Positions 32,110 through 40,226 of a stretch of 64,000 nt of DNA are shown here, piece by piece. Under the pieces are notes generated by a model. It was not told where the DNA came from. It did no database searches and saw nothing but the letters and a program-made list of their open reading frames with translations. A program made the translations under genes and the position numbers. Position 1 is the first letter of the stretch. The number at the start of each line of letters is the position of its first letter. Source of the DNA: Megamonas hypermegale (lineage in GTDB: Bacteria; Bacillota; Negativicutes; Selenomonadales; Selenomonadaceae); assembly GCF_900187035.1 (NCBI RefSeq), contig NZ_LT906446.1, forward strand, positions 1,674,001 through 1,738,000, read 5' to 3'.

Positions 32110-32799
32110 TCATGCCATTACATCTTTTTTCTTTAATCTACTTTCCCATACAGTAGCCAAGGTTGATAATGGAAAACAAATTATAAAGAACAAAATGCCA
32201 CATACAATATAAGCCGGTGCATACGCTCCGCCAGTAGTTGAACCTGTAACAAAATTATACGTTAAGGAAATCAAATCGGAGCCACCTATGATATATAAAC
32301 AAGATGTGTTCTTTATTAAGTTCACAACCTGATTTACCATTGGCGGTAATATAATTTTTATGCTTTGTGGCAAAATTATATAATACATTCTCTGAACGTA
32401 ATTAAATCCTTGTGATGTTGCAGCTTCAAACTGACCTTTCGGTATAGAACTTATGCCTGCACGAAAAACTTCTGCCATATAAGCTCCATGATAAACACCT
32501 AAAGATATTATACCTGCAAATAAAATGCTTACTTTGTATCCCGAAAAAGCTAATACATAATAAAAAACACATAATTGTAATAATAACGGAGTATTTTGAA
32601 TTACTTCGACATAGATGCGATTTATTGTACGAAAAACTTTATTAGAACTTGTACCCATTAAACCGATTATAATACCTATAACCAATGACAAAATAATACC
32701 GATGATTGCTGTTTCTAAGGTATTTAAAAAACCTAAAATAAACGTATCTTTATAATTCCATATCATTAACCAATCATTTTTAGAAAAAATTTCTTCCAT
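32110..32799 (-). CDS. Polar amino acid ABC transporter permease
   Basis: 229 residues, five membrane helices. It has QNTPLLLQLCVFYY and the EAA loop AGISSIPKGQFEAATSQGFNYVQRM. The start at 32799 (MEEIFSK) is chosen because GGTGA is well spaced ahead of it. An internal segment VNLIKNTSCLYIIGGSDL is typical of GltK/GlnM subunits. It is the first permease after the binding protein, from which it is separated by a hairpin. Confidence 0.88.
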   Translation of the reverse strand: MEEIFSKNDWLMIWNYKDTFILGFLNTLETAIIGIILSLVIGIIIGLMGTSSNKVFRTINRIYVEVIQNTPLLLQLCVFYYVLAFSGYKVSILFAGIISLGVYHGAYMAEVFRAGISSIPKGQFEAATSQGFNYVQRMYYIILPQSIKIILPPMVNQVVNLIKNTSCLYIIGGSDLISLTYNFVTGSTTGGAYAPAYIVCGILFFIICFPLSTLATVWESRLKKKDVMA

Positions 32800-32864
32800 A
32801 AACATCACCACTAAAATCAATCATAAATTCATAGTTTACACAAATACCATAGAATAATAATAAT

Positions 32865-32900
32865 AATAAATCTAAAGCCATATAAAGCTTTAGATTTATT
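32865..32900 (-). promoter_or_regulatory. Intercistronic hairpin after the binding-protein gene
   Basis: AAATCTAAAGC/GCTTTAGATTT stem in the 125-base gap between the binding-protein and first permease genes. It probably reduces read-through or protects the 3' end, so that more binding protein than permease is made. That role is known for such importers. Confidence 0.55.
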
Positions 32901-32924
32901 ATATTATCCCTTATAATTTACATT

Positions 32925-33788
32925 TTATTTTAAATTATTTTCAGTAATCAATGTATCTATTGTGCCATCATTCAAGCTCTTTTGAACGAAGTCTTCTGCA
33001 ACTTTAGATAAGCCAGAACCTTTTTTAGTTGCTATACCATATTCTTGTGGAGCAAATTCTTCTTCAATATAAGAACGTCCATCTGTATTATAAATAGCTA
33101 AGATAGATTTATCTACGCAAAATGCGTCTACATCTCCAGCACTCAAAGCTGTAGAAATAGCAGGATAATCATCATACTGTTTGAATTTTACACCTGTTGT
33201 CCAAGTTGCTGGGTCAAATGTTTTAGCATCATAACCATCACCAGAAATAACGCCTGCTTTAATCATTGCTTCTACTAAAGATTTAGCAGATGTAGAACCA
33301 GAAGATACGCCAACTGTTTTATCTTTTAAATCAGCTAAGTTTTTAATTCCTGAAGAATTCTCAACTAATACACCTACATGGTCTGTATAGTATGGAGTTG
33401 TGAAATCCCAACTATTTTTTCTTTCATCTGTAATTGTGAATGTAGCAATTACGCAGTCGATATCGCCAGAATCAAGTAAAGCAGTTCTAGTTGCTGCTGT
33501 TACTGGAGTAAATTCTACATCTACCCCTAAGCTTTCAGCTAATTTTTTAGCTAAAGAAATTTCTAATCCAGAATATTCACCAGTTGCTGGGTCTTCATAA
33601 CCAAAACCTTTAGTTACGTTTTTTACACCAACTTTTAAAGTACCTCTATCTATAATTTCCTGTACATCACTTGGATTATCAGAGTTTGATGCTGATTTAG
33701 TTTCAGTATCACTACCACAGCCTGCTAACATCATAACAGACATACATACTGTTAAAATTCCTACTACCCATTTTTTTAAACTTCTCAT
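32925..33788 (-). CDS. Amino acid ABC transporter substrate-binding lipoprotein
   Basis: 287 residues. The start at 33788 is set by GAGGAG. The signal peptide ends in a lipobox LAGC near residue 24, so it is a lipoprotein. The body is a SBP_bac_3 fold: TLKVGVKNVTKGFGYEDPATGEYSGLEISLAKKLAE-type start, CVIATFTITDERKNSWDFTTPYY, and SSGSTSAKSL in the hinge. The DFT-PYY and D-E-R elements fit glutamate/glutamine or aspartate binders. Second gene of its operon. Confidence 0.9.
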   Translation of the reverse strand: MRSLKKWVVGILTVCMSVMMLAGCGSDTETKSASNSDNPSDVQEIIDRGTLKVGVKNVTKGFGYEDPATGEYSGLEISLAKKLAESLGVDVEFTPVTAATRTALLDSGDIDCVIATFTITDERKNSWDFTTPYYTDHVGVLVENSSGIKNLADLKDKTVGVSSGSTSAKSLVEAMIKAGVISGDGYDAKTFDPATWTTGVKFKQYDDYPAISTALSAGDVDAFCVDKSILAIYNTDGRSYIEEEFAPQEYGIATKKGSGLSKVAEDFVQKSLNDGTIDTLITENNLK

Positions 33789-33827
33789 AAATAATTCCAC
33801 TCCTCTGAACTTTGCTGTATTTTATAT

Positions 33828-34553
33828 TTAATGAATAATTTTTCCCAAGAAATTTTTAACTCGTTCATTGGTAGGATTATTAAAGAACGTAGCTGGTGAG
33901 CCCTCTTCAATAATCTGTCCATCAGCCATGAAGATTATTCTATCTGCAACTTGTCTAGCAAATCCCATTTCATGTGTTACTACAACCATGGTGATATTGG
34001 CTTCTTTTGCTAGTTTTACCATGACGTCTAAAACTTCCTGAATAGTTTCAGGGTCTAAGGCCGATGTTGGTTCATCAAATAAAATAATTTTTGACTGTGT
34101 ACATAATGCTCTCGCAATAGCTATACGCTGTTGTTGACCACCTGAAAGAGTTAAAGGATAAACATGTGCTTTATCTCTTAACCCTACTACATCTAAATAA
34201 TGATAAGCTAATTCTTCAGCTTCCTGTTTACTTTTATGGTGTAATTTAACAGGAGCTAATGTTAAATTTTCTAAAACTGTTAAATGTGGGTATAAATTAA
34301 ACTGCTGAAAAACCATTGAAATATTATCTTTTATAATCTTTGTCTTGTTTTTATGCGTTAACTGTTCACCGTTAATAAAAACTTTTCCTTTAGTTGGTTC
34401 TTCTAAAAAATTCATGCATCGCACCGTCGTCGATTTTCCAGAACCAGAAGGCCCTATAATAACTAATTTTTCTCCTTCTTTTACTTCTAAATTGACATCT
34501 TTTAGTACATGAATATTACCAAAATATTTTTCTACATGTTCTAGTTTTATCAT
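33828..34553 (-). CDS. Amino acid ABC transporter ATP-binding protein
   Basis: 241 residues, GlnQ type. Walker A is GPSGSGKST, the Q-loop VFQQFNLYPHLTVLEN, the signature LSGGQQQRIAIARAL, Walker B ILFDEPTSALDP, and the switch His THEMGF. The start at 34553 (MIKLEHVEKYFG) has GGTGGG ahead. First gene of the ATPase-binding protein-permease-permease operon. A strong promoter and a leader of about 190 bases ending in a terminator hairpin suggest attenuation. Confidence 0.92.
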   Translation of the reverse strand: MIKLEHVEKYFGNIHVLKDVNLEVKEGEKLVIIGPSGSGKSTTVRCMNFLEEPTKGKVFINGEQLTHKNKTKIIKDNISMVFQQFNLYPHLTVLENLTLAPVKLHHKSKQEAEELAYHYLDVVGLRDKAHVYPLTLSGGQQQRIAIARALCTQSKIILFDEPTSALDPETIQEVLDVMVKLAKEANITMVVVTHEMGFARQVADRIIFMADGQIIEEGSPATFFNNPTNERVKNFLGKIIH

Positions 34554-34579
34554 AAAATCCCACCTACTAAACAAATAAA

Positions 34580-34626
34580 CAAAAAAGGCATTTCATTGTC
34601 ATAAATCATACAATGAAACGCCTTTG
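34580..34626 (-). promoter_or_regulatory. Leader terminator (attenuator) of the amino acid ABC operon
   Basis: AAAGGCGTTTCATTGT and ACAATGAAATGCCTTTTTT form a long stem with a T6 tail, only about 30 bases before the first gene and after its promoter. Transcription must therefore read through it to express the operon. The controlling signal is not recognised: I see no T-box, lysine, glycine or glutamine riboswitch consensus. Confidence 0.65.
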
Positions 34627-34757
34627 TTTCTAATTTAATATTAAATTTATTATATTCGCTAACTCTTAAAAACAAGCATCTTCGTTTTCTGTCAAAAAAA
34701 AGAAATTCTATTCACAATGTAACAGTTTAACGAAAATTTATCCTCTAAGAATAAACT

Positions 34758-34790
34758 TAGTATAATTAACTTTAATTCGATTGTCAAGTT
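34758..34790 (-). promoter_or_regulatory. Promoter of the amino acid ABC operon
   Basis: TTGACA, 17-bp spacer, TATACT on the minus strand, lying about 210-230 bases ahead of the first gene. Confidence 0.7.
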
Positions 34791-34817
34791 GTAACTATTT
34801 CAAAATGTATTTATAAA

Positions 34818-35144
34818 TTATAAATCCTTTAAGCTGCGAATACCATTTTTAACATAATCTACAGGACGACTCCAATCTACATGTACAGCAGTTGTTTCCC
34901 ATAAACGAGTCAAAGCCAATTCTAAGCTATCTACATTTTCTAATGGTTTAATCGTAACCGTAGTAAAATCATGTAATGTTTCATGCGGTATCTGTATTGT
35001 CAAATCTGTGTGTAAAAAATCATCAACACGTTTTTTAGCTTCTTCATTTGCAAGCACAATGTTAACCATTTTCGTATTTTCATCATATTCTAAATAACCC
35101 AAATCACTACGACATGAAATGGCTACACTATATTTATTTTCCAT
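34818..35144 (-). CDS. Small protein of unknown function
   Basis: 108 residues, soluble and acidic, no signal peptide. Begins MENKYSVAISCRSDLGYLEYDE. AAGGGA precedes the start. It is a lone gene between the ABC operon promoter and the candidate 6S-like RNA. The composition looks like a real alpha/beta protein. No family recognised. Confidence 0.65.
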   Translation of the reverse strand: MENKYSVAISCRSDLGYLEYDENTKMVNIVLANEEAKKRVDDFLHTDLTIQIPHETLHDFTTVTIKPLENVDSLELALTRLWETTAVHVDWSRPVDYVKNGIRSLKDL

Positions 35145-35254
35145 AAAATAATCCCTTCTTTGAAATCAAATAGCATTATACTTATTTTAACTGAGGATAT
35201 CATTATCTGCAAGTTATTTTAGAGTTACTTTCAAATTCAATATTTGTCAATACC

Positions 35255-35283
35255 TTGCATAGATTTTATCTTTATGATATTAT
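35255..35283 (+). promoter_or_regulatory. Promoter of the candidate structured RNA
   Basis: TTGCAT at 35255-35260, 17-bp spacer, TATTAT at 35278-35283, followed by a region with no open frame but strong pairing. Confidence 0.5.
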
Positions 35284-35289
35284 AATATC

Positions 35290-35530
35290 AGTTGATAACG
35301 GATTATGCCTGCAATGTGCGTAAGTCTTTCATTATTGTCTAACCTTACTCTTTTTTAAAACGGGAATCTGGCAGTGATTTTAGGGATGTTGAATCGTCTT
35401 TGAACGAATAGCAAAACTAAAATCCAGGATACCCACCTGCCATCGCAGGTCTAGGCATATTAAAGATAACGGCATTATGGGCATATTAAAGAAGCATTGT
35501 TTTACTATATAGTAAGACAATGCTTTTTTA
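35290..35530 (+). ncRNA. Candidate 6S-like structured RNA
   Basis: Seen: AUGCCU (35305-35310) pairs with AGGCAU (35453-35458) as a closing stem. A rod forms inside from GGGAATCTGG...GATTTTAG (35362-35383) and CTAAAATC-CAG..ACCC (35417-35433), capped by TCGT/ACGA. Between closing stem and rod is a large bubble whose 3' side carries a small hairpin ACCTGC-GATG-GCAGGT. A promoter lies upstream and a terminator at 35490-35528. Known: 6S RNA has exactly this layout (closing stem, central bubble, terminal rod) and mimics an open promoter for RNA polymerase. The identification is inferred. Confidence 0.5.
35488..35530 (+). terminator. Terminator of the candidate RNA
   Basis: AAGCATTGTTTTACTATA/TAGTAAGACAATGCTT stem followed by T6. 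Confidence 0.8.
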
Positions 35531-35750
35531 ATTTTTAGTAAAAATTGTGTAAAATATTTTACTATCTTATTGTTATAAATATAAAAAACTCTTATACTAA
35601 TTATACATATTAACAATTATTCTTATTTAGTTGCGTATTTTTAATAATTGCTTTTTATCTAATAAAGATTAACCTTTAATATGTATATAAATTTTATAAT
35701 ATTGATATTATACATAATAACTTACTTTTGTTTGAAAGGATGTGTTTTCA
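35531..35750 (+). other. Promoter region of the two-component system
   Basis: AT-rich gap between the candidate RNA terminator and the response regulator. It contains TATA-like sequences near 35690-35715 but no pair of boxes good enough to call, and no gene. Confidence 0.35.
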
Positions 35751-36446
35751 GTGAAAAAAATATACTGCGTTGAAGACGACGAAAGCGTCCGCGAATTAGT
35801 TATTTATGCACTTCAATCTTCCGGTTTTGAAGCTCATGGATTTATTAATTCTGAAGATTTTTTTCCTGCTATAAAAGAAAGTTTACCTGATTTAGTATTA
35901 TTAGATATCATGCTGCCTGGCATAAGTGGTATTGATATTTTAAATGAATTACGTAAAATGCCTCAAACGGAACATCTTCCTGTTATCATGTTAACTGCAC
36001 GTGGTAGTGAATATGATAAAATCACTGGACTTGATAGCGGTGCTGATGATTACGTAACAAAACCTTTTGGCGTTATGGAATTAATTGCCCGCATAAAAGC
36101 TGTTTTACGCCGTAGCAATAAAATCACAACAACATCTGTATCTGATAACAATGATTTAGTCGCTGGTAACGGTCTTTTAAAATTAAATTATGATTTTCAT
36201 AAAGTATATGTTAATAATGATGAAGTTGTTTTAACCTTAAAAGAATTTGAACTTCTATATTATTTGCTTAAAAATAAGAATATTGTAATCTCCCGCGATA
36301 AAATCATGGATGAAGTATGGGATTACAATTATGCTGCTGAAACTAGAACTGTAGATGTGCATATTAAAACACTACGCCATAAATTAGGCCCTGCTAGTAA
36401 ATTAATCGAAACTATACGTGGCGTTGGTTATAAAATCGTGGACTGA
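35751..36446 (+). CDS. PhoB/OmpR-family response regulator
   Basis: 231 residues from a GTG start at 35751, chosen because GAAAGGA is well placed for it. The receiver domain has the acidic pair in VEDDES and the phospho-Asp in LVLLDIMLPG near residue 51, then the Thr in MLTARG and Lys in YVTKPFG. The C-terminal winged helix is the OmpR/PhoB type (LTLKEFELLYYLLKN, VDVHIKTLRHKLG). It is paired with the histidine kinase that starts five bases after its stop. Phosphate control is plausible but no pho genes or pho boxes are nearby. Confidence 0.9.
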   Translation: MKKIYCVEDDESVRELVIYALQSSGFEAHGFINSEDFFPAIKESLPDLVLLDIMLPGISGIDILNELRKMPQTEHLPVIMLTARGSEYDKITGLDSGADDYVTKPFGVMELIARIKAVLRRSNKITTTSVSDNNDLVAGNGLLKLNYDFHKVYVNNDEVVLTLKEFELLYYLLKNKNIVISRDKIMDEVWDYNYAAETRTVDVHIKTLRHKLGPASKLIETIRGVGYKIVD

Positions 36447-36450
36447 TATT

Positions 36451-38136
36451 ATGAATATGAAAAAGAAAATTTTCCATTATATGTGCTTTCTCATCTCTCT
36501 TTCTGTAATCTGTACGTTTATACTTACACTTACACTATGTTATCCACTATTTTTCAAACATACAAAACAGGAAGTTAAAGATGAATCAGTATATATAACT
36601 TATCTTTTTAATAATAACTTAAGTGACCCTATACAATTTTTAAACGATACTCATACTCAAACACGCATAACATGGATTGATAGTGATGGCAATGTCTTAT
36701 TTGATAATAGTGCAGAAGCCACCAATATGGAAAATCATTTATTGCGTCAAGAAATTCAATCTGCATTAAGTACTGGTGTCGGCGAAGCTTATCGCATTTC
36801 CACAACGCTTGGAAGCAACACTTATTATTATGCCTTAAAATTAAATGATGGAACTATTCTCCGTCTTTCGCGCACTAATGTCAGCGCTTATGATATGCTA
36901 CAAGGTTCATTGCCAATTTTATTTGCCATGATGCTTATAATCTATGCTATTTCGCTTTTAGCGGCACGACGCATGGCTAGAAATATCATTGCTCCGATAA
37001 ACTCCATAAATCTTGAGCATCCTATAATGAATGACCTCTATGAAGAACTCAATCCGATGTTAATCCGCTTAGAAAATCAAAATGAACAAATTAGGCAACA
37101 GATGAAAACCTTAAAAAATCAACAGCGTGAATTCACTACTATAATCAATAATATTGAAGAAGGTTTAATTCTCGTCAATCATGCTTATAAAATTCTTTCT
37201 GTCAACCATAGTGCATTAGAAATTTTAAATGCTGATAAAATCAACTATATCGATAAAAACCTTTTCACTTTAGTAAATAACGATATTTTATATCAGGCTA
37301 TCCAATCCGTCATGAATGGTGAACGACAAGAATTTTATTTTCCAATGGGTGAAAAAACGTATCAGATTATAGCCAGTCCTGTAACAAAACGCGATAAGAT
37401 TAAAGGTGCTTTAATTTTATTTGTCGATATCACAGAAAAACGTATGGCTGAAAAAATGCGTCAAGAATTTTCCGCAAATGTTTCTCATGAATTAAAAACA
37501 CCTCTTACATCTATTTCTGGTTTTGCTGAACTTTTGCAAAACAATATGGTTAGACCAAATGATGTACCACTATTTGCAGGAAAAATTTACAAAGAAGCAC
37601 AACGCTTAATTAATTTGGTACAAGATATAATAAAGGTTTCTCAATTAGATGAAAAAAATAGTTCCTTTATGAAAGAACCGATAAATTTATCAGCTATTTG
37701 TAAACAAACTATTTTATACCTAAGCGATAAAGCATTAAAGAAACAAGTTAAGCTCAATTTTACACCTACATCTGGCTGTGAAATCTCAGCCGTTCGTCAA
37801 TTAATTGATGAGCTTGTTTATAACTTAATAGAAAATGCTATAAAATACAATAAACCTAAAGGACAAGTCGATATTTTACTGAGTAAAGACTCAAATAGTG
37901 TTTCTTTATCTGTAAAAGATACTGGTATCGGCATTTCTAAAGAAGACTTGCCACATGTCTTTGAAAGATTTTATCGTGCAGATAAATCTCGTTCTCAAAT
38001 CAAAGTTGAAGGAACAGGATTGGGGCTTGCTATTGTAAAACATATAGCCGAATACCACCATGCTAAACTCAGTATTTCTAGCGAATTAGATAAAGGAACG
38101 ACTATAACAATTCAATTTCCTTTGATTAAAGATTAA
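36451..38136 (+). CDS. PhoR-type sensor histidine kinase
   Basis: 561 residues. Helix 1 is at about 6-28, an extracytoplasmic sensor region reaches to about 160, helix 2 follows (FAMMLIIYAISLLAARR), then a coiled-coil and a PAS domain (about 220-320). The HisKA box is FSANVSHELKTPLTSISGF with the phospho-His, followed by ATPase boxes: N box NLIENAIKYN, G1 KDTGIGI, F box FERFYRADKSRS and G2 GTGLGLAIVKH. Domain order matches PhoR. It is co-transcribed with the response regulator and ends with a terminator. Confidence 0.9.
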   Translation: MNMKKKIFHYMCFLISLSVICTFILTLTLCYPLFFKHTKQEVKDESVYITYLFNNNLSDPIQFLNDTHTQTRITWIDSDGNVLFDNSAEATNMENHLLRQEIQSALSTGVGEAYRISTTLGSNTYYYALKLNDGTILRLSRTNVSAYDMLQGSLPILFAMMLIIYAISLLAARRMARNIIAPINSINLEHPIMNDLYEELNPMLIRLENQNEQIRQQMKTLKNQQREFTTIINNIEEGLILVNHAYKILSVNHSALEILNADKINYIDKNLFTLVNNDILYQAIQSVMNGERQEFYFPMGEKTYQIIASPVTKRDKIKGALILFVDITEKRMAEKMRQEFSANVSHELKTPLTSISGFAELLQNNMVRPNDVPLFAGKIYKEAQRLINLVQDIIKVSQLDEKNSSFMKEPINLSAICKQTILYLSDKALKKQVKLNFTPTSGCEISAVRQLIDELVYNLIENAIKYNKPKGQVDILLSKDSNSVSLSVKDTGIGISKEDLPHVFERFYRADKSRSQIKVEGTGLGLAIVKHIAEYHHAKLSISSELDKGTTITIQFPLIKD

Positions 38137-38143
38137 AAATTCA

Positions 38144-38172
38144 TTAAGCCTCTTTTTAAGAGGCTTTTTTTA
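38144..38172 (+). terminator. Terminator of the two-component operon
   Basis: AAGCCTCTTTTTAAGAGGCTTTTTTT, a short strong hairpin with T7. Confidence 0.85.
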
Positions 38173-38208
38173 TTGTTTATTAAATAGTTTTTGATATAAT
38201 ATATATAA

Positions 38209-38244
38209 TATTATTAAGTACAATTTCGCTCTTACTTAATAATA
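38209..38244 (+). promoter_or_regulatory. Perfect 12-bp inverted repeat in the leader of the Thr-rich protein gene
   Basis: TATTATTAAGTA and TACTTAATAATA with a 12-base loop. It lies just after a TATAAT (38195-38200) and about 45 bases before the start codon. With no T-tract it could be an operator or a 5' stabilising hairpin. Confidence 0.5.
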
Positions 38245-38286
38245 AAAGATTTTCAGACTAATTTTGTGAATGAGGGTGCTATTTTT

Positions 38287-39315
38287 ATGCGATTATTGAA
38301 AAATGTAATCTGTCTTGCTATTTTAATGGTTTTCAGTTTAATTCACGCTTCTGTATCCTTTGCTGCTGACTCAGAATGGTACTGGATTAGTTCAGATGAT
38401 AAATACAGTAAATTCTTTTCTATGACACGTATTACAACAGTGTCAAGTCAGAATAACATTCCAACTTGCATTGAAGACTGGATAAAAACTGGCTATGCTC
38501 CAGGTGGTGCAGCTGAAGCTATCAGTAATATGAAACTCCCTATTGATGACCCAAATAAATTAAGCTACAGTCTTGCTCGTATTCAAATCAATCCGCAAGA
38601 ACGCACATTGCGCTATATGGAAGAAATTTTTTATGACAAAGACGGCACAGCTTTATACACATTAAAATATTCCAATCCTATTGTTAAAGATATCAACTCC
38701 CAATCCTTCGATGAAAAATTCTATGCAATGATTGTTGACCGTGTATTTAACAAAGGTGAAGGTGGTCGCTTAATATCTAAAGACCGTTGGCTCACATTAT
38801 GGGATAATTCCTCTGGAGATAGTGCTGCTGATACAGCTACTATGCGCCAAGTAGGTAACGATATTTACACATGGATTTGGCAGGAAAACAAAGATAATGC
38901 TGGTAATGTTTCTTCTATTCAATTCATGAAAAAACAGTATAACACAAAATCTTTAACAGCTAATACTTTAAAATACCATTTCTGGTCTGCTCAAACTGGT
39001 TGGGAAGATAGAACTTCAAGTGTTACAGGTACACATTCTATTATTCCAGAAAGCACTGAAGATGTAGAATTTGGTAAAATTAAATCATACGCTGCAAACA
39101 ATCCATCTTGGGTTTTCCGTTATCAGTTAAATAATCCAACTACAGTAGTTCAAAACTCAGCAACAACAACAACTACTACTGCTCCAACAACTACTCCAAG
39201 TACTACAACTACAACTAACACTACTCCAACTCCAGCAGTAACTTCTCCAGCCGCTACAGATGTAGTTAACCCAATCGGTTCTGTTGGTCCAATCGGTGCT
39301 CCTGTCAATAATTAA
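38287..39315 (+). CDS. Exported protein with Thr/Pro-rich C-terminal tail
   Basis: 342 residues from the ATG at 38287, with GAGGGTG upstream. A signal peptide (about 1-24, ending SFAA) directs export. The central 250 residues are Trp- and Tyr-rich and look folded. The C-terminal 60 residues are almost pure Thr/Pro/Ala (runs of four to six Thr), then NPIGSVGPIGAPVNN. Such tails are flexible and often surface-exposed or glycosylated. The Thr run comes from repeated ACA/ACT codons, which could slip. Function unknown. Confidence 0.75.
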   Translation: MRLLKNVICLAILMVFSLIHASVSFAADSEWYWISSDDKYSKFFSMTRITTVSSQNNIPTCIEDWIKTGYAPGGAAEAISNMKLPIDDPNKLSYSLARIQINPQERTLRYMEEIFYDKDGTALYTLKYSNPIVKDINSQSFDEKFYAMIVDRVFNKGEGGRLISKDRWLTLWDNSSGDSAADTATMRQVGNDIYTWIWQENKDNAGNVSSIQFMKKQYNTKSLTANTLKYHFWSAQTGWEDRTSSVTGTHSIIPESTEDVEFGKIKSYAANNPSWVFRYQLNNPTTVVQNSATTTTTTAPTTTPSTTTTTNTTPTPAVTSPAATDVVNPIGSVGPIGAPVNN

Positions 39316-39362
39316 AGTTGCCACTGATTTATAATTGTGTTAGAATTTAGCTTAGTTACTTT

Positions 39363-39439
39363 GCGGCTGTAGCTCAGACGGATAGAGCATTTGCCTCCTA
39401 AGCAAAGGGTCGCGTGTTCGACTCACGCCAGTCGCACCA
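39363..39439 (+). tRNA. tRNA-Arg (CCT)
   Basis: 77 nt including CCA. The acceptor is GCGGCUG/CAGUCGC with discriminator A. The D arm contains AGCTCAGACGGATAGAGC. The anticodon stem TTTGC/GCAAA holds loop CTCCTAA, giving anticodon CCT. The T arm is GTGTTCGACTCAC. Confidence 0.96.
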
Positions 39440-39453
39440 TAATTATTGCAAAT

Positions 39454-39490
39454 ACAAAAGGTCAGCTAAAAAATAGCTGACCTTTTTTGT
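39454..39490. terminator. Terminator after tRNA-Arg
   Basis: AAAAGGTCAGCTA/TAGCTGACCTTTTTT stem. With A and T tracts on both sides it may also serve the converging DUF1349 gene. Confidence 0.85.
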
Positions 39491-39497
39491 CTTACGA

Positions 39498-40103
39498 TTA
39501 ATCTTCATCTGGTTTTTGTCCATCATGTGCTTTCCACTTACATTCAGTTATCTGCATATCAGAAAATACTGCTTTAAAAGATGAATCTTCTGGTGAACAA
39601 GCATATATTCCGAATTTTATTTTTCCCGCACCTTTATGCATATGACAAACACGCATTTGATTAAATACTTTGCCATCTGTTGAGCATTCAATACAGTAAT
39701 CATCTTCTCTGCGGCTGAAACGATACCACATAGATTTTACTGAAGCATCTATAACAGTTGTAGCCCAATCTGAATATCCTTGATTTGTAACGACACTGCC
39801 TAGATGTTGATACTCTTCATTTTCATATTCAATTGAACCTTTAAGCCAATTTTCGCTGTCTAAATACATAACTATGCCACATTGGTCAAAGCGATGATGG
39901 CTGTCATCAAACTGAGTTTTCACAACAAAACTAAAGTATTTTTCTTCAGTTTCCATTTGAAATACAGGTGCATTATCATTGCGAAAATGATAATACGTTC
40001 TTTGCCACAAATCCGTATGCGGTTTTGTAACGATTTCTACTACATCACCATTAATTTTGTAGCTTTCTGGTTCTCTTGTCCATTTAAATTTACTAAAATC
40101 CAT
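39498..40103 (-). CDS. DUF1349-family protein (concanavalin-like fold)
   Basis: 201 residues, cytoplasmic (no signal peptide). The pattern of FSFVVKTQFDDSHHRFDQCGIVMYLDSENWLKGSIEYEN, SVVTNQGYSDWATTVI, WYRFSRREDDYCIECSTDGKVFNQMR and FGIYACSPEDSSFKAVFSDM is that of DUF1349, a beta-jelly-roll related to laminin-G/concanavalin domains. Its biochemical role is unknown. Relatives often accompany sugar-utilisation genes, and here an alpha-galactosidase gene lies upstream on the same strand. Confidence 0.8.
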   Translation of the reverse strand: MDFSKFKWTREPESYKINGDVVEIVTKPHTDLWQRTYYHFRNDNAPVFQMETEEKYFSFVVKTQFDDSHHRFDQCGIVMYLDSENWLKGSIEYENEEYQHLGSVVTNQGYSDWATTVIDASVKSMWYRFSRREDDYCIECSTDGKVFNQMRVCHMHKGAGKIKFGIYACSPEDSSFKAVFSDMQITECKWKAHDGQKPDED

Positions 40104-40178
40104 TTATATCACCATGTTTACAACAATTTTTTTCATTATAGCAAAAATCCATATTCCAAACAAATTTATCCTTCTTAA

Positions 40179-40224
40179 TAAAAAAGGAGATATACTCAAA
40201 TACAATCGAATATATCTCTTTTTT
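40179..40224 (-). terminator. Terminator after the alpha-galactosidase gene
   Basis: AAAAAGGAGATATA/TATATCTCTTTTTT stem on either strand. Confidence 0.8.
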
Positions 40225-40226
40225 AT

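Noticed and set aside
34555-34710. Arg-rich open frame across the ABC operon leader, as an attenuation leader peptide
   Set aside because: It begins with GTG without a ribosome-binding site and reads straight through the terminator stem, so I do not call it a gene.
35380-35616. 78-codon open frame on the minus strand
   Set aside because: It overlaps the paired arms and terminator of the candidate RNA, has no ribosome-binding site, and its composition is not protein-like.
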